Source of the DNA: JAEUIG01 sp046349775
GTDB taxonomy: Bacteria; Planctomycetota; Planctomycetia; Planctomycetales; Planctomycetaceae
Reading direction: 5' to 3'
Length of the DNA stretch: 34,791 bases
NCBI GenBank assembly: GCA_046349775.1
Contig: JAXMBS010000057.1
Span: 1-34,791 of the forward strand
Part shown: in pieces, positions 25,757 to 34,417 of the stretch
Position numbering within the stretch: the first letter of the stretch is position 1
Layout of the letters: each line of letters opens with the position of its first letter
The notes under the pieces: generated by a model
What the model was told of the DNA's origin: nothing
Seen by the model: only the letters and a program-made list of their open reading frames with translations
The model's database searches: none
Program-made: the position numbers and the translations under genes

Positions 25757-25838
25757 CGGGAGGGCGACGCGCCTGCGGAGCCGCGATGAATGGAGAACGT
25801 TCGTATCGCACCGGCTCGGCAGGAGCCTCGCCCTCCCG
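25757..25838. repeat. Family D inverted repeat
   Basis: A 29-nt left arm at 25757-25785, starting CGGGAGGGCGACGCGCCTGC, is matched by the reverse complement of 25810-25838 (CGGGAGGGCGAGGCTCCTGC on the other strand), about 24 of 29 positions identical. The unit translates as REGEAPAEP in one frame, a peptide that turns up in many planctomycete ORF calls. It lies between glgP and the pdxA start. Confidence 0.75.
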
Positions 25839-25852
25839 ATTTTGAGATCGCC

Positions 25853-28000
25853 TCATGGCATGATCGTCATGTCGCAGGACAGGCTGCCGGCCGCCGGGAT
25901 GTAGCACTCCCGCACATAGTCCATCACCATCCGGTCTGCATTGAATCGCCAGCCCAGCGTGCGCACGGCCCGCTTCATCCGCCGAATCCACCCTTGCGGC
26001 ACGTCGTCCTTGTCGCGCTCGTAGTACAGCGGAATGACTTCCTTGTTCAGAACCCGCATCAGTGCTTCGCCGTCACGAGTATCCTGGATGTCCTGGTTGT
26101 AGTGGATCTGTCCCGTGCCGATCGCAAAGCCGTTGTGGCCGTCGAACGCCTCCGCCCACCAGCCGTCCAGAATCGACAGGTTCAGCCCGCCGTTGAGCAC
26201 CACCTTCTGCCCGCTGGTGCCCGAGGCTTCCAGCGGACGCCGCGGGTTGTTGAGCCACACGTCCACCCCCTGCACCAGGTGCCGGGCCAGGTTGATGTCG
26301 TAGTCGTCCAGAAATACGACGCGGCCATGGAACCGCGGATCGCCGGTGAGCCGAATAATCCGTTGCATGATCGCCTTGCCGTGGTCGTCCGCCGGATGGG
26401 CCTTGCCGGCAAAAATAAAGTGCACCGGATGGTCGTGGGAATCGATGACCTGTGCAAACATTTCGATGTCCCGCAGCACCAGGTCGGCGCGTTTGTACGG
26501 CGCAAACCGCCGTGCAAACCCGATCAGCAGCACCCGCGGATCGAGCACATTCTGCAGGCGCTGGATCTCGTCGTCGGACACGCCGCGCTTCTGGGCCGCT
26601 TTCGTCAGCCGGTTGCGGGCATACACGATCAGCCGCGATTTGAGCGACTGGTGCGTCTCCCACAGTTCACCCGCCGTCACATGTTCGAACCCCGACCAGA
26701 CGTCCGGTTCGCCGGTGCGGAGGAACCAGTTGTTCGGCAGCACGCGGTCGTAGAGCTGGCGAACCTGCGGCGCCAGCCACGTTGACACGTGCACGCCGTT
26801 GGTGATGTGCCCGATGGGAATCTCTTCTTCACTGCGGTACGGCCACAGGCTGTGCCACATCCGCCGACTGACCACCCCGTGGAGATTGGAGACCGCGTTC
26901 GCGCGGCGGCTCGTCTTGAACGCCAGCACCGTCATGCAGAACGGCTCGCTGGGGTTGTGCGGATCGACCCGACCCAGACCCATGAACGTTTCGTGGCTCA
27001 GCCCCAGCTCGTCCGCCTGTGGCCCCAGGTGCTCTTCGATCAGCCCCCCGTCGAACCGGTCGTGACCGGCCGGCACCGGTGTGTGCGTTGTGAACACTCC
27101 CGCCGCCGCCGTCTCGCGCAAGGCGTCGTCGAAAGACATCCCGTCCTGCTTCATCCGCTGCCGGATGATCTCCAGCGGTGCGAACGCCGAGTGACCCTCG
27201 TTCATATGCACGACACGGGGAGTAATTCCCAGCTCCGCCAGCGCCCGCACGCCGCCGATCCCCAGCATGATTTCCTGGCGGATGCGCGTCCGCTGGTCGC
27301 CTCCGTACAGCCGCGCCGTCAATTTACGGTCTTCTTCCGAATTCTCCTTGATGTTCGTGTCCAGCAGATACAGCGGCACCCGGCCGACGTCGATCCGCCA
27401 CACCCGGGCATGAATCCGGCCGCGTCGCGTGTCGACGGTGATCACCACGGGCTCGCCGTCCGCCCCGATCGCCTCCCGCAGCGGCAGTTGCGACGGCTCG
27501 GCCAGCGTGTAGTCCTCTTTCTGCCAGCCCTGGTCGTCGATGTACTGCGAGAAGTACCCCTCGTGGTAGAACAAACCGACCGCCACCAGCGGAATCCCCA
27601 GGTCCGACGCACTTTTGAGATGGTCGCCGGCCAGAATCCCCAAGCCGCCGGAATAGATCCGCAGCGATTCGTGCAGGCCGAACTCGGCCGAAAAGTACGC
27701 GGCCGGACGGTGCCCCAGCACTGCCGCTTGCACATCGCCCCAGGTGTCCGTCGACAGCATGTATTCCTGCCAGCGGCGGTACGCGCCGTTGATTCGCGAA
27801 TGCAGCACGAGTTCGCGCGCGCGGGCTTCCAGCTTCTCGGGAGTGTACTCGCGGAGCAGCAGCACCGGATTGTGCGACAGTTCCGTCCACCGCGTCGGGT
27901 CAATTTCGCGGTAAATGGCCGTGACTTCGGGCTGCCAGCTCCACCACAGGTTGCTGGCCAGTTCCGAGAGTTTGTCGTGAATGGATTTATGCGGAGCCAT
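25853..28000 (-). CDS. glgP: Alpha-glucan (glycogen) phosphorylase, GT35
   Basis: The enzyme releases glucose-1-phosphate from glycogen or maltodextrin with PLP as cofactor. The 715-residue chain is the shorter bacterial/archaeal type that begins with a DUF3417-like segment (NLWWSWQPEVTAIYREIDPT). Landmarks: AYFSAEFGLHESLRIYSGGL, GILAGDHLKSASDLGIPLVA, VVHMNEGHSAFAPLE, HTPVPAGHDRF, GHITNGVHVSTWLAP, FARRFAPYKRADL, and EASGTSGQKVVLNGGLNLS near residue 595 containing the Lys expected to hold PLP. The C-terminus is short and normal. Cytoplasmic. It precedes pdxA on the same strand with repeat D between them. Confidence 0.95.
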   Translation of the reverse strand: MAPHKSIHDKLSELASNLWWSWQPEVTAIYREIDPTRWTELSHNPVLLLREYTPEKLEARARELVLHSRINGAYRRWQEYMLSTDTWGDVQAAVLGHRPAAYFSAEFGLHESLRIYSGGLGILAGDHLKSASDLGIPLVAVGLFYHEGYFSQYIDDQGWQKEDYTLAEPSQLPLREAIGADGEPVVITVDTRRGRIHARVWRIDVGRVPLYLLDTNIKENSEEDRKLTARLYGGDQRTRIRQEIMLGIGGVRALAELGITPRVVHMNEGHSAFAPLEIIRQRMKQDGMSFDDALRETAAAGVFTTHTPVPAGHDRFDGGLIEEHLGPQADELGLSHETFMGLGRVDPHNPSEPFCMTVLAFKTSRRANAVSNLHGVVSRRMWHSLWPYRSEEEIPIGHITNGVHVSTWLAPQVRQLYDRVLPNNWFLRTGEPDVWSGFEHVTAGELWETHQSLKSRLIVYARNRLTKAAQKRGVSDDEIQRLQNVLDPRVLLIGFARRFAPYKRADLVLRDIEMFAQVIDSHDHPVHFIFAGKAHPADDHGKAIMQRIIRLTGDPRFHGRVVFLDDYDINLARHLVQGVDVWLNNPRRPLEASGTSGQKVVLNGGLNLSILDGWWAEAFDGHNGFAIGTGQIHYNQDIQDTRDGEALMRVLNKEVIPLYYERDKDDVPQGWIRRMKRAVRTLGWRFNADRMVMDYVRECYIPAAGSLSCDMTIMP

Positions 28001-28105
28001 GAATCGACGCTCGATGTCCGGGAGGGCAATCGCAAAGCGCGACCCTCAGTATAGCCGACGGCAGGCCCCCGCAGAAACATCGCAGGTCAACGCAGCGCGG
28101 TGGGG

Positions 28106-28131
28106 GTGCCGGAGCAGGTTTCTGCCGGCAC
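28106..28131. terminator. Hairpin between propeller gene and glgP
   Basis: GTGCCG...GCAG (28106-28117) pairs with CTGC-CGGCAC (28122-28131) over a GTTT loop with a two-base bulge. It lies downstream of the - strand propeller gene; no clear T run follows. Confidence 0.4.
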
Positions 28132-28230
28132 CACGCACAGCATCAGTCGTCGAATCCAGCCAGAGCCGGAAGACGTCAGCGGCCCGTGCGGACAAGCGCG
28201 GCAGAACACCTGATGACACCTTTTGTCACG

Positions 28231-28300
28231 TTCCCCCTCCCGCTCGGAAACGTGCTGAATGCGCACTGCGTCGGAGTTGGGGGAGACGGCCGGGGTGATT
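28231..28300. repeat. Family B repeat, degraded (copy B2)
   Basis: A C-rich left part (TTCCCCCTCCCGCTC) and a right part GGGGGAGACGGCCGGGGTGA share the order and tail of copies B1 and B3, but the arms pair over only about six bases. Confidence 0.5.
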
Positions 28301-28329
28301 GATGTAGCAACGACGGTTTGAAGGTTGAG

Positions 28330-29421
28330 TTACTCGCGCAGCCAGTCCGCGATCCACAACTGACTCGAACCGTCTGCCGTCCGGCTGCTGGTCCACATCA
28401 GTTTCTTTCCGTCCGGGCTGAACACCGGCAAGACGTCCGCCTTCGGATCGTACGTGATCCGTGTCGTCTCGCCGCCGCGCAGCGTGTCACCGTCGCGGGC
28501 GATCTCCATGGTGTACAAATCGAAGTTCGCCCCTTGCGGCCCGCGCGAATAATCGGCCCGCGCCCAGACGAGGTACTGCATGCTCGGATGGAAGAACGGC
28601 GCCCAGTTCACCGTGTCGAGGTCCTTCGTCAACTGCACCTCATGTTTCCCGTCGACCGAAATCGCGAACAGTTGCAGCATGTGCTCTTTGTCGCGATCGC
28701 TGCGGAAGATGATCCACTGGTCGTCCGGGGAATAAAACGGCCCGCCGTCGTAGCCGTCGGTATTCGTGAGCTGCCGCACGTTCTGACCGTCGGCGTCCAT
28801 GATGTACAGGTCCGGATCGCCGTCCCGCGACGACGTGAACACGATGTGCTGCCCGTCGAACGAATAGCTGCCCTCGGCGTCATAGCCGGGCGAATCGGTC
28901 AACTGCCGCATGTTGGTGCCGTCCAGATCGACGACGTAAATCTCCATGTGCGGATCGAAATCCCATTGGTACCGCCGGCGCCCCCCGGCCGCTTCCAGTT
29001 CGCGAGCCTTTTTCTCCTCCAGCGCGATTTCCGGGTGCGTGTGGGCCGACGCGAACAGAATCTGCTTTCCGTCGCGACTGAAGAAGGCGCATGTCGTCCG
29101 GCCCCGGCCGGTGCTGACCAGGCGCGGCGTCCGCTCATCCACCGGCTGGACGTAGATCTGATAGAAGGGATACCCGACCGGATACGCCTGGTAGACGATC
29201 AGCGAACCGTCCGGCGAGAAGTACCCTTCGCCGGCCCGCGGCAGCTCGAAGGTCACCTGGCGGATATTCGCGAGATGCGCAGCCTCGGATTCGGCGGGAG
29301 TCGGCTCGGCGGCGGCAGCAATTCTGACCAAACCCAGCAGGGCGGCCGCCCCATTCATCAGAATTCGCGTCGCGCTGTGATCACGAATCTGCATCAGGCA
29401 CGCGGGAAACAGTTGCATCAT
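28330..29421 (-). CDS. Exported TolB/WD40-like beta-propeller protein (second copy type)
   Basis: The 363-residue product has a long basic leader, then AAALLGLVRIAAAAEPTPAE, a likely signal with a cleavage after AAAA. The mature part has PD40 blades: GEGYFSPDGSLIVYQAYPVG, FFSRDGKQILFASAHT, GSYSFDGQHIVFTSSRDGDP, FYSPDDQWIIFRSDRDKE and LPVFSPDGKKLMWTSSR. The DLDGTNMRQLTDS style turns match TolB-like propellers. ATG 29421 follows GAGAG closely; ATG 29418 is equally possible. A longer in-frame start at 29514 would translate the solo repeat arm A7. It is downstream of a Gfo/Idh/MocA gene on the same strand, mirroring the 14173/15738 pair. Confidence 0.82.
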   Translation of the reverse strand: MMQLFPACLMQIRDHSATRILMNGAAALLGLVRIAAAAEPTPAESEAAHLANIRQVTFELPRAGEGYFSPDGSLIVYQAYPVGYPFYQIYVQPVDERTPRLVSTGRGRTTCAFFSRDGKQILFASAHTHPEIALEEKKARELEAAGGRRRYQWDFDPHMEIYVVDLDGTNMRQLTDSPGYDAEGSYSFDGQHIVFTSSRDGDPDLYIMDADGQNVRQLTNTDGYDGGPFYSPDDQWIIFRSDRDKEHMLQLFAISVDGKHEVQLTKDLDTVNWAPFFHPSMQYLVWARADYSRGPQGANFDLYTMEIARDGDTLRGGETTRITYDPKADVLPVFSPDGKKLMWTSSRTADGSSQLWIADWLRE

Positions 29422-29463
29422 TAATTCTCTCGATTCGGGGCTGTTGCCCGAGCTGAGCATTTT

Positions 29464-29498
29464 CTCTGCGCGTATTGGCGGCTCAGCGCCTTTGTGTC
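29464..29498. repeat. Solo family A arm (copy A7)
   Basis: On the other strand it reads GACACAAAG, GCGCTGAG, CCGCCAAT, ACGCGCAGAG, the full 9-8-8-10 arm with one block ending in AT. No left arm is found in the 60 bases before it, where the propeller gene starts, so the element looks truncated. Confidence 0.75.
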
Positions 29499-29520
29499 GA
29501 ATTCTGAACGACAATGCGCG

Positions 29521-30789
29521 TCACGTCTTCGCAAACGACGTGTCGTGCCGCCATGGCTTGCGGTACTCACGGTCCGTCATTTCCTGCGCTTCGCTGTCGC
29601 CGACCATTCGCTCGGCTGACGGATCCCATTGAATCGGCCGCCCCAGCCGCGCCACGATGTTCCCCAGGTGGCACACCGTCGCCGACCGATGTCCGATCTC
29701 GACATCGCAGATCGGTTTCTCGCGCGAGCGCATGCAGTCGAGGAAGTTCTGCGTGTGATTCATGCTGCGAACGAGCTGCACCGGCAGCCCGTTGACATCG
29801 CGCGCGACGATTTCCGCAGGATCGGATTCCAGTTTGCCTCGATTGACGAAGAGCTTGCCCTGCGTGCCGATGAACGTCGTCCCCTCCGGAATGTCCTTCT
29901 GCAACTGGCCGAGATGCACCTTCACATCCCCCGGATATGTGAACGTGATCCGGCATGACTCCGTGACTTCGTACCGATGCTGTGCGTCGTAGGTCGCCGT
30001 GCCCTCGGCCGCGATCGGACCGCCCTCGTCCATCCCGAGCCCCCACTGGGCGATGTCGAGGTGATGCGCTCCGAAGTTCGTCATCTGCCCGCCGGAGTAG
30101 TCCCACCAGAAGCGGAAGTTGTAGTGCACCCGCTTCTCGTTGTACGCCCGATACGGCGCCGGGCCGAGCCACATGTCGTAGTCCAGTTCCGCCGGCGGCG
30201 TCGTGTCCGGACCGAGCGCCCCCGGATGATTGCAGTCGGGAATCCCCACCAGCACCGTGTGCACCGTGCCGATCGCGCCGTTGCGGACCAGCGTGCAGGC
30301 TTTCCAGAACTCCTCGCTGCTCCGCTGTTGAGAGCCGGTCTGGACGACCCGCTGGTGCTCACGCGCCGCGGTTACCATTCGCCGGCCTTCGGCAATCGTC
30401 AGTGACAGCGGCTTTTCGCAGTACACGTCCTTTCCCGCCTGGCAGGCATTGATCGTAATCAGCGCATGCCAGTGATCGGGTGTGGTCACGACCACTGCGT
30501 CGACGTCCTGGCGATCGAGCAGTCGGCGATAGTCGTGATACTGTTCCGGTTTGTGTCCCCCTTCGGCCGCCGCTTTGGCCGCATCCGCCAATACGTTCGC
30601 ATCGACGTCGCACAGGCCGACGATGTCGCAGCCCGCGTCCATGAACCGTTTCAGGTTCCCCTTCCCTTGATTACGAATGCCGACCGACCCGATCCGAATC
30701 CTTTCGTTCGCCCCGAACACGCGGGCCGGCAGGATATACGGGGCCGCAAACGCTGCTGCAGCCGATGCCAGAAATGTGCGACGTTTCAT
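29521..30789 (-). CDS. Tat-exported Gfo/Idh/MocA family oxidoreductase
   Basis: The 422-residue product begins MKRRTFLASAAAAFAAPYIL, a twin-arginine leader of the type common in planctomycetes. The Rossmann part has RIRIGSVGIRNQGKGNLKRF (the glycine motif is loose: GSVGIRNQG), VVVTTPDHWHAL, and the catalytic motif CEKPLS with E125-K126-P127. The C-terminal domain has WWDYSGGQMTNFGAHHLDIA, with paired His, and ends KPWRHD. These enzymes act on sugars or polyols, and this one is probably periplasmic, with a bound cofactor carried through Tat. Downstream on the same strand is a beta-propeller gene. No strong ribosome site is seen; the ATG at 30789 directly precedes the leader. Confidence 0.9.
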   Translation of the reverse strand: MKRRTFLASAAAAFAAPYILPARVFGANERIRIGSVGIRNQGKGNLKRFMDAGCDIVGLCDVDANVLADAAKAAAEGGHKPEQYHDYRRLLDRQDVDAVVVTTPDHWHALITINACQAGKDVYCEKPLSLTIAEGRRMVTAAREHQRVVQTGSQQRSSEEFWKACTLVRNGAIGTVHTVLVGIPDCNHPGALGPDTTPPAELDYDMWLGPAPYRAYNEKRVHYNFRFWWDYSGGQMTNFGAHHLDIAQWGLGMDEGGPIAAEGTATYDAQHRYEVTESCRITFTYPGDVKVHLGQLQKDIPEGTTFIGTQGKLFVNRGKLESDPAEIVARDVNGLPVQLVRSMNHTQNFLDCMRSREKPICDVEIGHRSATVCHLGNIVARLGRPIQWDPSAERMVGDSEAQEMTDREYRKPWRHDTSFAKT

Positions 30790-30794
30790 GTGGA

Positions 30795-30815
30795 GGATTC
30801 GGGATTCGGGATTCA
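30795..30815. repeat. Three 7-bp tandem repeats
   Basis: GGATTCG, GGATTCG, GGATTCA stand in tandem at 30795-30815, just upstream of the oxidoreductase start on the - strand. Similar AATCCCG tandems occur in planctomycete gaps in my memory; the role is unknown. Confidence 0.6.
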
Positions 30816-30941
30816 GGAAAGGCCGTCAGCTTTCAGAAAGACAGGATACCGCATCCTGGAGTTGGTTCCCAAGTCGATCGTCCCTGTTCGCCGTCCGCCG
30901 GCCGAATAGAATCGGGGGCCGTGCACTCCTGGAGAATCCGC

Positions 30942-31502
30942 GTGAGCCGTCCTGCATCCCGAGTCGAAACCCACTCCACGACGGTCCTTGCCGTCCGTCA
31001 CAAGGGCACCGTCGCCATCGGCGGCGATGGCCAGGTCACCTACGGCAACACCGTCCTCAAGCACGATACGCGCAAGCTCCGGCGGCTCTTGAACGACAAA
31101 GTCCTGGTCGGTTTCGCTGGCTCGACGGCCGACGCCTTCGCCTTGCTGGAGCGGTTTGAAGCGAAGGCCAAGGATTTTCCCGGCAACCTGCCGCGCGCGG
31201 CGACCGAACTCGCGAGGGAATGGCGTACCGACCGCGTCCTGCGCCGGCTCGAGGCGATGACGATCGTCGCCAGCCGCGAGCACAGCCTGCTCATCACCGG
31301 CCAGGGAGACGTCGTTCAGCCCTCCGATGGCGTCCTGGGCATCGGCTCCGGCGGTCAGTACGCCGTCGCCGCTGCACGTGGTCTGCTCAAGCACTCGCAG
31401 CTTTCGGCCGCCGAAATCGTCCGCGAATCGCTCACCATCGCGGCCGAAATCGACATCTACACGAATACGAACATCGTCGTGGAAGAACTCGCGTCCGACT
31501 GA
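30942..31502 (+). CDS. hslV: HslV, proteasome-like protease subunit
   Basis: HslV is the peptidase ring of the HslUV (ClpQY) protease. The product is 186 residues with a 12-residue propeptide MSRPASRVETHS removed to expose T13 of TTVLAVRHKGTVAIGGDGQV, the nucleophile. Further landmarks are LVGFAGSTADAFALLERFEA, DRVLRRLEAMTIVA, IGSGGQYAVAAARGL and NTNIVVEEL. GTG 30942 is chosen because GGAG lies nine bases upstream; a GTG at 30921 is less suitable. The ATPase partner HslU is normally next to it, but no hslU is in the window. Confidence 0.95.
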   Translation: MSRPASRVETHSTTVLAVRHKGTVAIGGDGQVTYGNTVLKHDTRKLRRLLNDKVLVGFAGSTADAFALLERFEAKAKDFPGNLPRAATELAREWRTDRVLRRLEAMTIVASREHSLLITGQGDVVQPSDGVLGIGSGGQYAVAAARGLLKHSQLSAAEIVRESLTIAAEIDIYTNTNIVVEELASD

Positions 31503-31526
31503 ACTGTCCCGGACAATGCCTCGATT

Positions 31527-34157
31527 TCACTCGCCCCGATAGTCCCGACCCGCGACGCGCGGCGATTCATATCGCTTCGGATTCGTTGCAAACACCTTCA
31601 CGTCATAACCTTGCAGCCGGGTTGCAAATCCGCCGTCATCGACCGTCGCACGCTCGCTACCGTACAGCTCAGTCAACTCGCGGCCGTTGAGCATCTCCAG
31701 CCCGGTCACATCAACGCCCAGGTGACGCTGCGCGTCTTCGTTCACGAGCATCAACAGGAAATCGGTCTCGTGTCGCAGCAGCCGCGCACGCACACCACGG
31801 CCCGGCGTATCGAACAGGTCGTCGATCACCGTCGCGCGCACCCCCGGATGCGGCTCGCCGACCAGATACGGCTGCAGGTGCGACAGCTCTGAGATAAGCG
31901 CGTACAGCGACGCCCGGAACTTCGGCTCGTCGATCATGTTCGTCCCCCAGTACAACAGACCACGCGCTCCGTGCACGAGCGAGTCGTACGCCATGAACCG
32001 GGACTCGGCGAACGTCGGATACAACCGCGTCCGCGTCTTGTTCGCCGTATGCCAGGAGAACCCCTGCAGGACCATCCACACCGGCCGTCCATGCCCGATC
32101 GTGTCCCAGCGGTCCACCAGCCGTCCGACGCTCTGCAGGTCGGTCCCCGTGCTCCGCACCGCGTAGTAGTCGCAGCCGATCACGTCGCAGGCGTCGACAT
32201 ATCTGCGCACGAACTTCACGTCGCTGTCCGCCGCTTCGTTCATCCAGAACGGCCGATCCTGCGGATCGAGTTCCCGTACCAGCGCAATCCCCTCGTGCAT
32301 CTTGGGGATGATCTGCGCCGCCTGTTCTTCGGAATACTTCACCGCCTTGTCAGTCTGATTGTTCCAGTCGTCGCGCGTGAATCCGGCGACGTCTTTCAGA
32401 AAGCTGTACGCGGTGAACGTCCACACGATTTCGTCCGGACCTTCCCAGACGGCCAGCGCCGGATGATCGACCACCGCTTCGATCTGCTTCCGCAGTTCGG
32501 GCGTCGCACCCTGCTGGACACTTAGCGGCAGCCACCCTTTCAGTCCGACGGATTGCAGACGGTCGAGTTCGGACCGGCCGTTGCAGTGAACCAGATTGAT
32601 CCCCGCATCGGCCATCTCCCTGAGAGCGGCTTCGTCGGACGGCAGCTCGTAGATTCCAATGGGAATCTCGTTTTCGCCGTTCACTGACAGCATCGTCGCA
32701 GCGCCTCGGCGTCGTTCAACTTCCACGACATGTGTGCCGGTTGAATCCGGCACATTGACATCGGCGCCGTCCGCCAAGGCCAGACGAATCGGCTCGGTGG
32801 ATCGATTGTTGAAGTCTGCTCGGCGGACCACGACGCGGTCCCCCACTCGCAGTCCCGAGACGACTGCTCCGGGCTGCTTCGGCACGTCGAACGAAATTGG
32901 CGTGCCGCGCTCCAGAAACCCGCGATGTTCGAGCGCTGCCGCATACACCTCGTGCACGAGGCGGACTTCTTCCGCCAGCTCGTCCTGCTGGCACCAGAGA
33001 AAGAACGTGTCGTGCCCGCGCAGCAACAGGTGCCACAACAGTTCCTGATAATCGTCTGCACTGAACTGGCACACGCGCGGATCAGGCTTGTCTGGGGGCG
33101 CTGTCGTGTGCCAGTGGACGAACGTGATGATCGGCGTGCTCGCCTGCGTGAATCGTCCGGCGTCCGAACCGACGAGCAGCAGGTTGTAGAACCACCGGTA
33201 GTCCGTGTCCTTGAAATCGTACCAATCGAAAATCGGATACCACGTGTAGACCACCGGCATCGCGAACGTGTATCCCGTCCCCTCGAACTCGTGCGCCCAC
33301 TCGCGGTACTTCGCACGCTGGTCGACGACGACCGGCGCACCGGCCGTCTCGCGCTCAAAATAGTCGTACCAGTGCCGCAGCCCGCCATGCGGCGTGACCG
33401 CATAATTGCCGACGAGCGCGTCGGGGAAGTGCTCCAGCACCGGCTCCGCGAATGCGATGCGTTGCATTTCGCTGCGAATCTGCCGCAGACGCGACTGAAA
33501 CGCCCGGAAATCGTCGATGTTGGCAATCTGGGCCCTGCAACGCACGCACCGTTTACATCCCGCCCACGCATCGTTCCATTCGATCGGCCCGTCGATCTCC
33601 CAGTCGGCAAAGATGAAGTCGATCCGCACTCCTGCCGCGTGATACGCCTGGGCAAACCGTTCGACGCGCTCACGAATGACCCGCACCCGGTGATCGAGCG
33701 CCAGCGGACAGCCGATCGGCGTGCCGAACGACGTTTCGCCGAATAACTGGCCGGCCGCGTCGACATGCAGCATTTCGGGCGTGCCGTCAAAGAACGAGTA
33801 CAGGCACGCGTTTGCGTTGACGCCGACCGTCATACCGAGCGCCATTTGCATCCGGCCGATCCGCAAACCTTCCGCCAATGACTTCTCAACATCGTGGGGC
33901 GACCAGTCGACCGTGTACCCGATCCCGCGCCGATCCAATTCGCGCAGCAGCGCCTCGGCCTGCGCGTCGTCGCAGCCGCTAAGCGCCCCGCTGATCGGCA
34001 GGACAAACAGTGGCAGGTGTCCGCCTCGCGGATACGTCAGCGGCTGTGTGATGTCCAGCACGGTGCGGATGTTCGGCGGAGCCTCCGCGGCGGCGCAGCG
34101 ATACGACTCCGTCGCAGCCAGTCCACAAAGCATCATCGACAGCAGGCAAGTTCGCAT
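31527..34157 (-). CDS. Large secreted protein with glycosidase-like TIM-barrel domains
   Basis: The 876-residue product starts MRTCLLSMMLCGLAATESYR, a signal peptide, after an excellent AGGAG six bases upstream (ATG 34157). The first half contains IDFIFADWEIDGPIEWNDAW followed by CKRCVRCR, a CxxCxxC cluster, and strands with VVVDQRAKYREWAHEFEG and PIITFVHWHTTAPP. The second half reads IPIGIYELPSDEAALREMAD, LAVWEGPDEIVWTFTAYSFL (Glu pattern after a Trp) and RPFWMNEAADSDVKFV. These look like two beta/alpha-barrel glycoside-hydrolase-type domains in tandem, with a beta-rich end. Substrate cannot be told. It is convergent with hslV, 24 bases apart. Confidence 0.65.
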   Translation of the reverse strand: MRTCLLSMMLCGLAATESYRCAAAEAPPNIRTVLDITQPLTYPRGGHLPLFVLPISGALSGCDDAQAEALLRELDRRGIGYTVDWSPHDVEKSLAEGLRIGRMQMALGMTVGVNANACLYSFFDGTPEMLHVDAAGQLFGETSFGTPIGCPLALDHRVRVIRERVERFAQAYHAAGVRIDFIFADWEIDGPIEWNDAWAGCKRCVRCRAQIANIDDFRAFQSRLRQIRSEMQRIAFAEPVLEHFPDALVGNYAVTPHGGLRHWYDYFERETAGAPVVVDQRAKYREWAHEFEGTGYTFAMPVVYTWYPIFDWYDFKDTDYRWFYNLLLVGSDAGRFTQASTPIITFVHWHTTAPPDKPDPRVCQFSADDYQELLWHLLLRGHDTFFLWCQQDELAEEVRLVHEVYAAALEHRGFLERGTPISFDVPKQPGAVVSGLRVGDRVVVRRADFNNRSTEPIRLALADGADVNVPDSTGTHVVEVERRRGAATMLSVNGENEIPIGIYELPSDEAALREMADAGINLVHCNGRSELDRLQSVGLKGWLPLSVQQGATPELRKQIEAVVDHPALAVWEGPDEIVWTFTAYSFLKDVAGFTRDDWNNQTDKAVKYSEEQAAQIIPKMHEGIALVRELDPQDRPFWMNEAADSDVKFVRRYVDACDVIGCDYYAVRSTGTDLQSVGRLVDRWDTIGHGRPVWMVLQGFSWHTANKTRTRLYPTFAESRFMAYDSLVHGARGLLYWGTNMIDEPKFRASLYALISELSHLQPYLVGEPHPGVRATVIDDLFDTPGRGVRARLLRHETDFLLMLVNEDAQRHLGVDVTGLEMLNGRELTELYGSERATVDDGGFATRLQGYDVKVFATNPKRYESPRVAGRDYRGE

Positions 34158-34235
34158 GAGCACTCCTGAGTGGCAGGACCAGCGACTTGCCTGAGAATAC
34201 AACGTGCGTTTCCCGGATGCACTGTTCGGTCCCCC

Positions 34236-34300
34236 CTCTCCCCAGTGAGACGCTGGGGTTGAGTACCAGCGTAAGTCGGGGGAGAGAGCCGGGGTGAGGG
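34236..34300. repeat. Family B inverted repeat (copy B3)
   Basis: CTCTCCCC (34236-34243) pairs with GGGGAGAG (34279-34286), followed by AGCCGGGGTGAGGG (34287-34300), the family tail. It lies upstream of the large secreted protein. Confidence 0.75.
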
Positions 34301-34343
34301 ATCCCGCCGGGCGCATTGCCGCGTTTGAACCGCCGCCATTCGA

Positions 34344-34368
34344 CGATCCGCACAGATTGTGCGGATCG
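34344..34368. terminator. Perfect hairpin after the CpaE-like gene
   Basis: CGATCCGCACA (34344-34354) pairs perfectly with TGTGCGGATCG (34358-34368) across a GAT loop. It begins 50 bases past the stop of the - strand CpaE-like gene. No T run follows. Confidence 0.6.
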
Positions 34369-34417
34369 GAATTGACGATTGCTTCGGAAGCGAACGGCCG
34401 AAAGGCCGGATCCGAGC

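Larger units (their letters stand above)
28001..28329. other. Intergenic region between propeller gene and glgP
   Basis: About 330 bases. It holds a hairpin at 28106-28131 and a degraded family B repeat at 28231-28300, where the right part reads GTTGGGGGAGACGGCCGGGG. No gene is supported. Confidence 0.5.

Noticed and set aside
26789..28054. Open frame on the + strand opposite glgP
   Set aside because: glgP motifs fix the coding strand.
31527..34316. Longer start of the secreted glycosidase-like protein at 34316
   Set aside because: The extra 53 residues are translated repeat B3, and AGGAG sits before ATG 34157.
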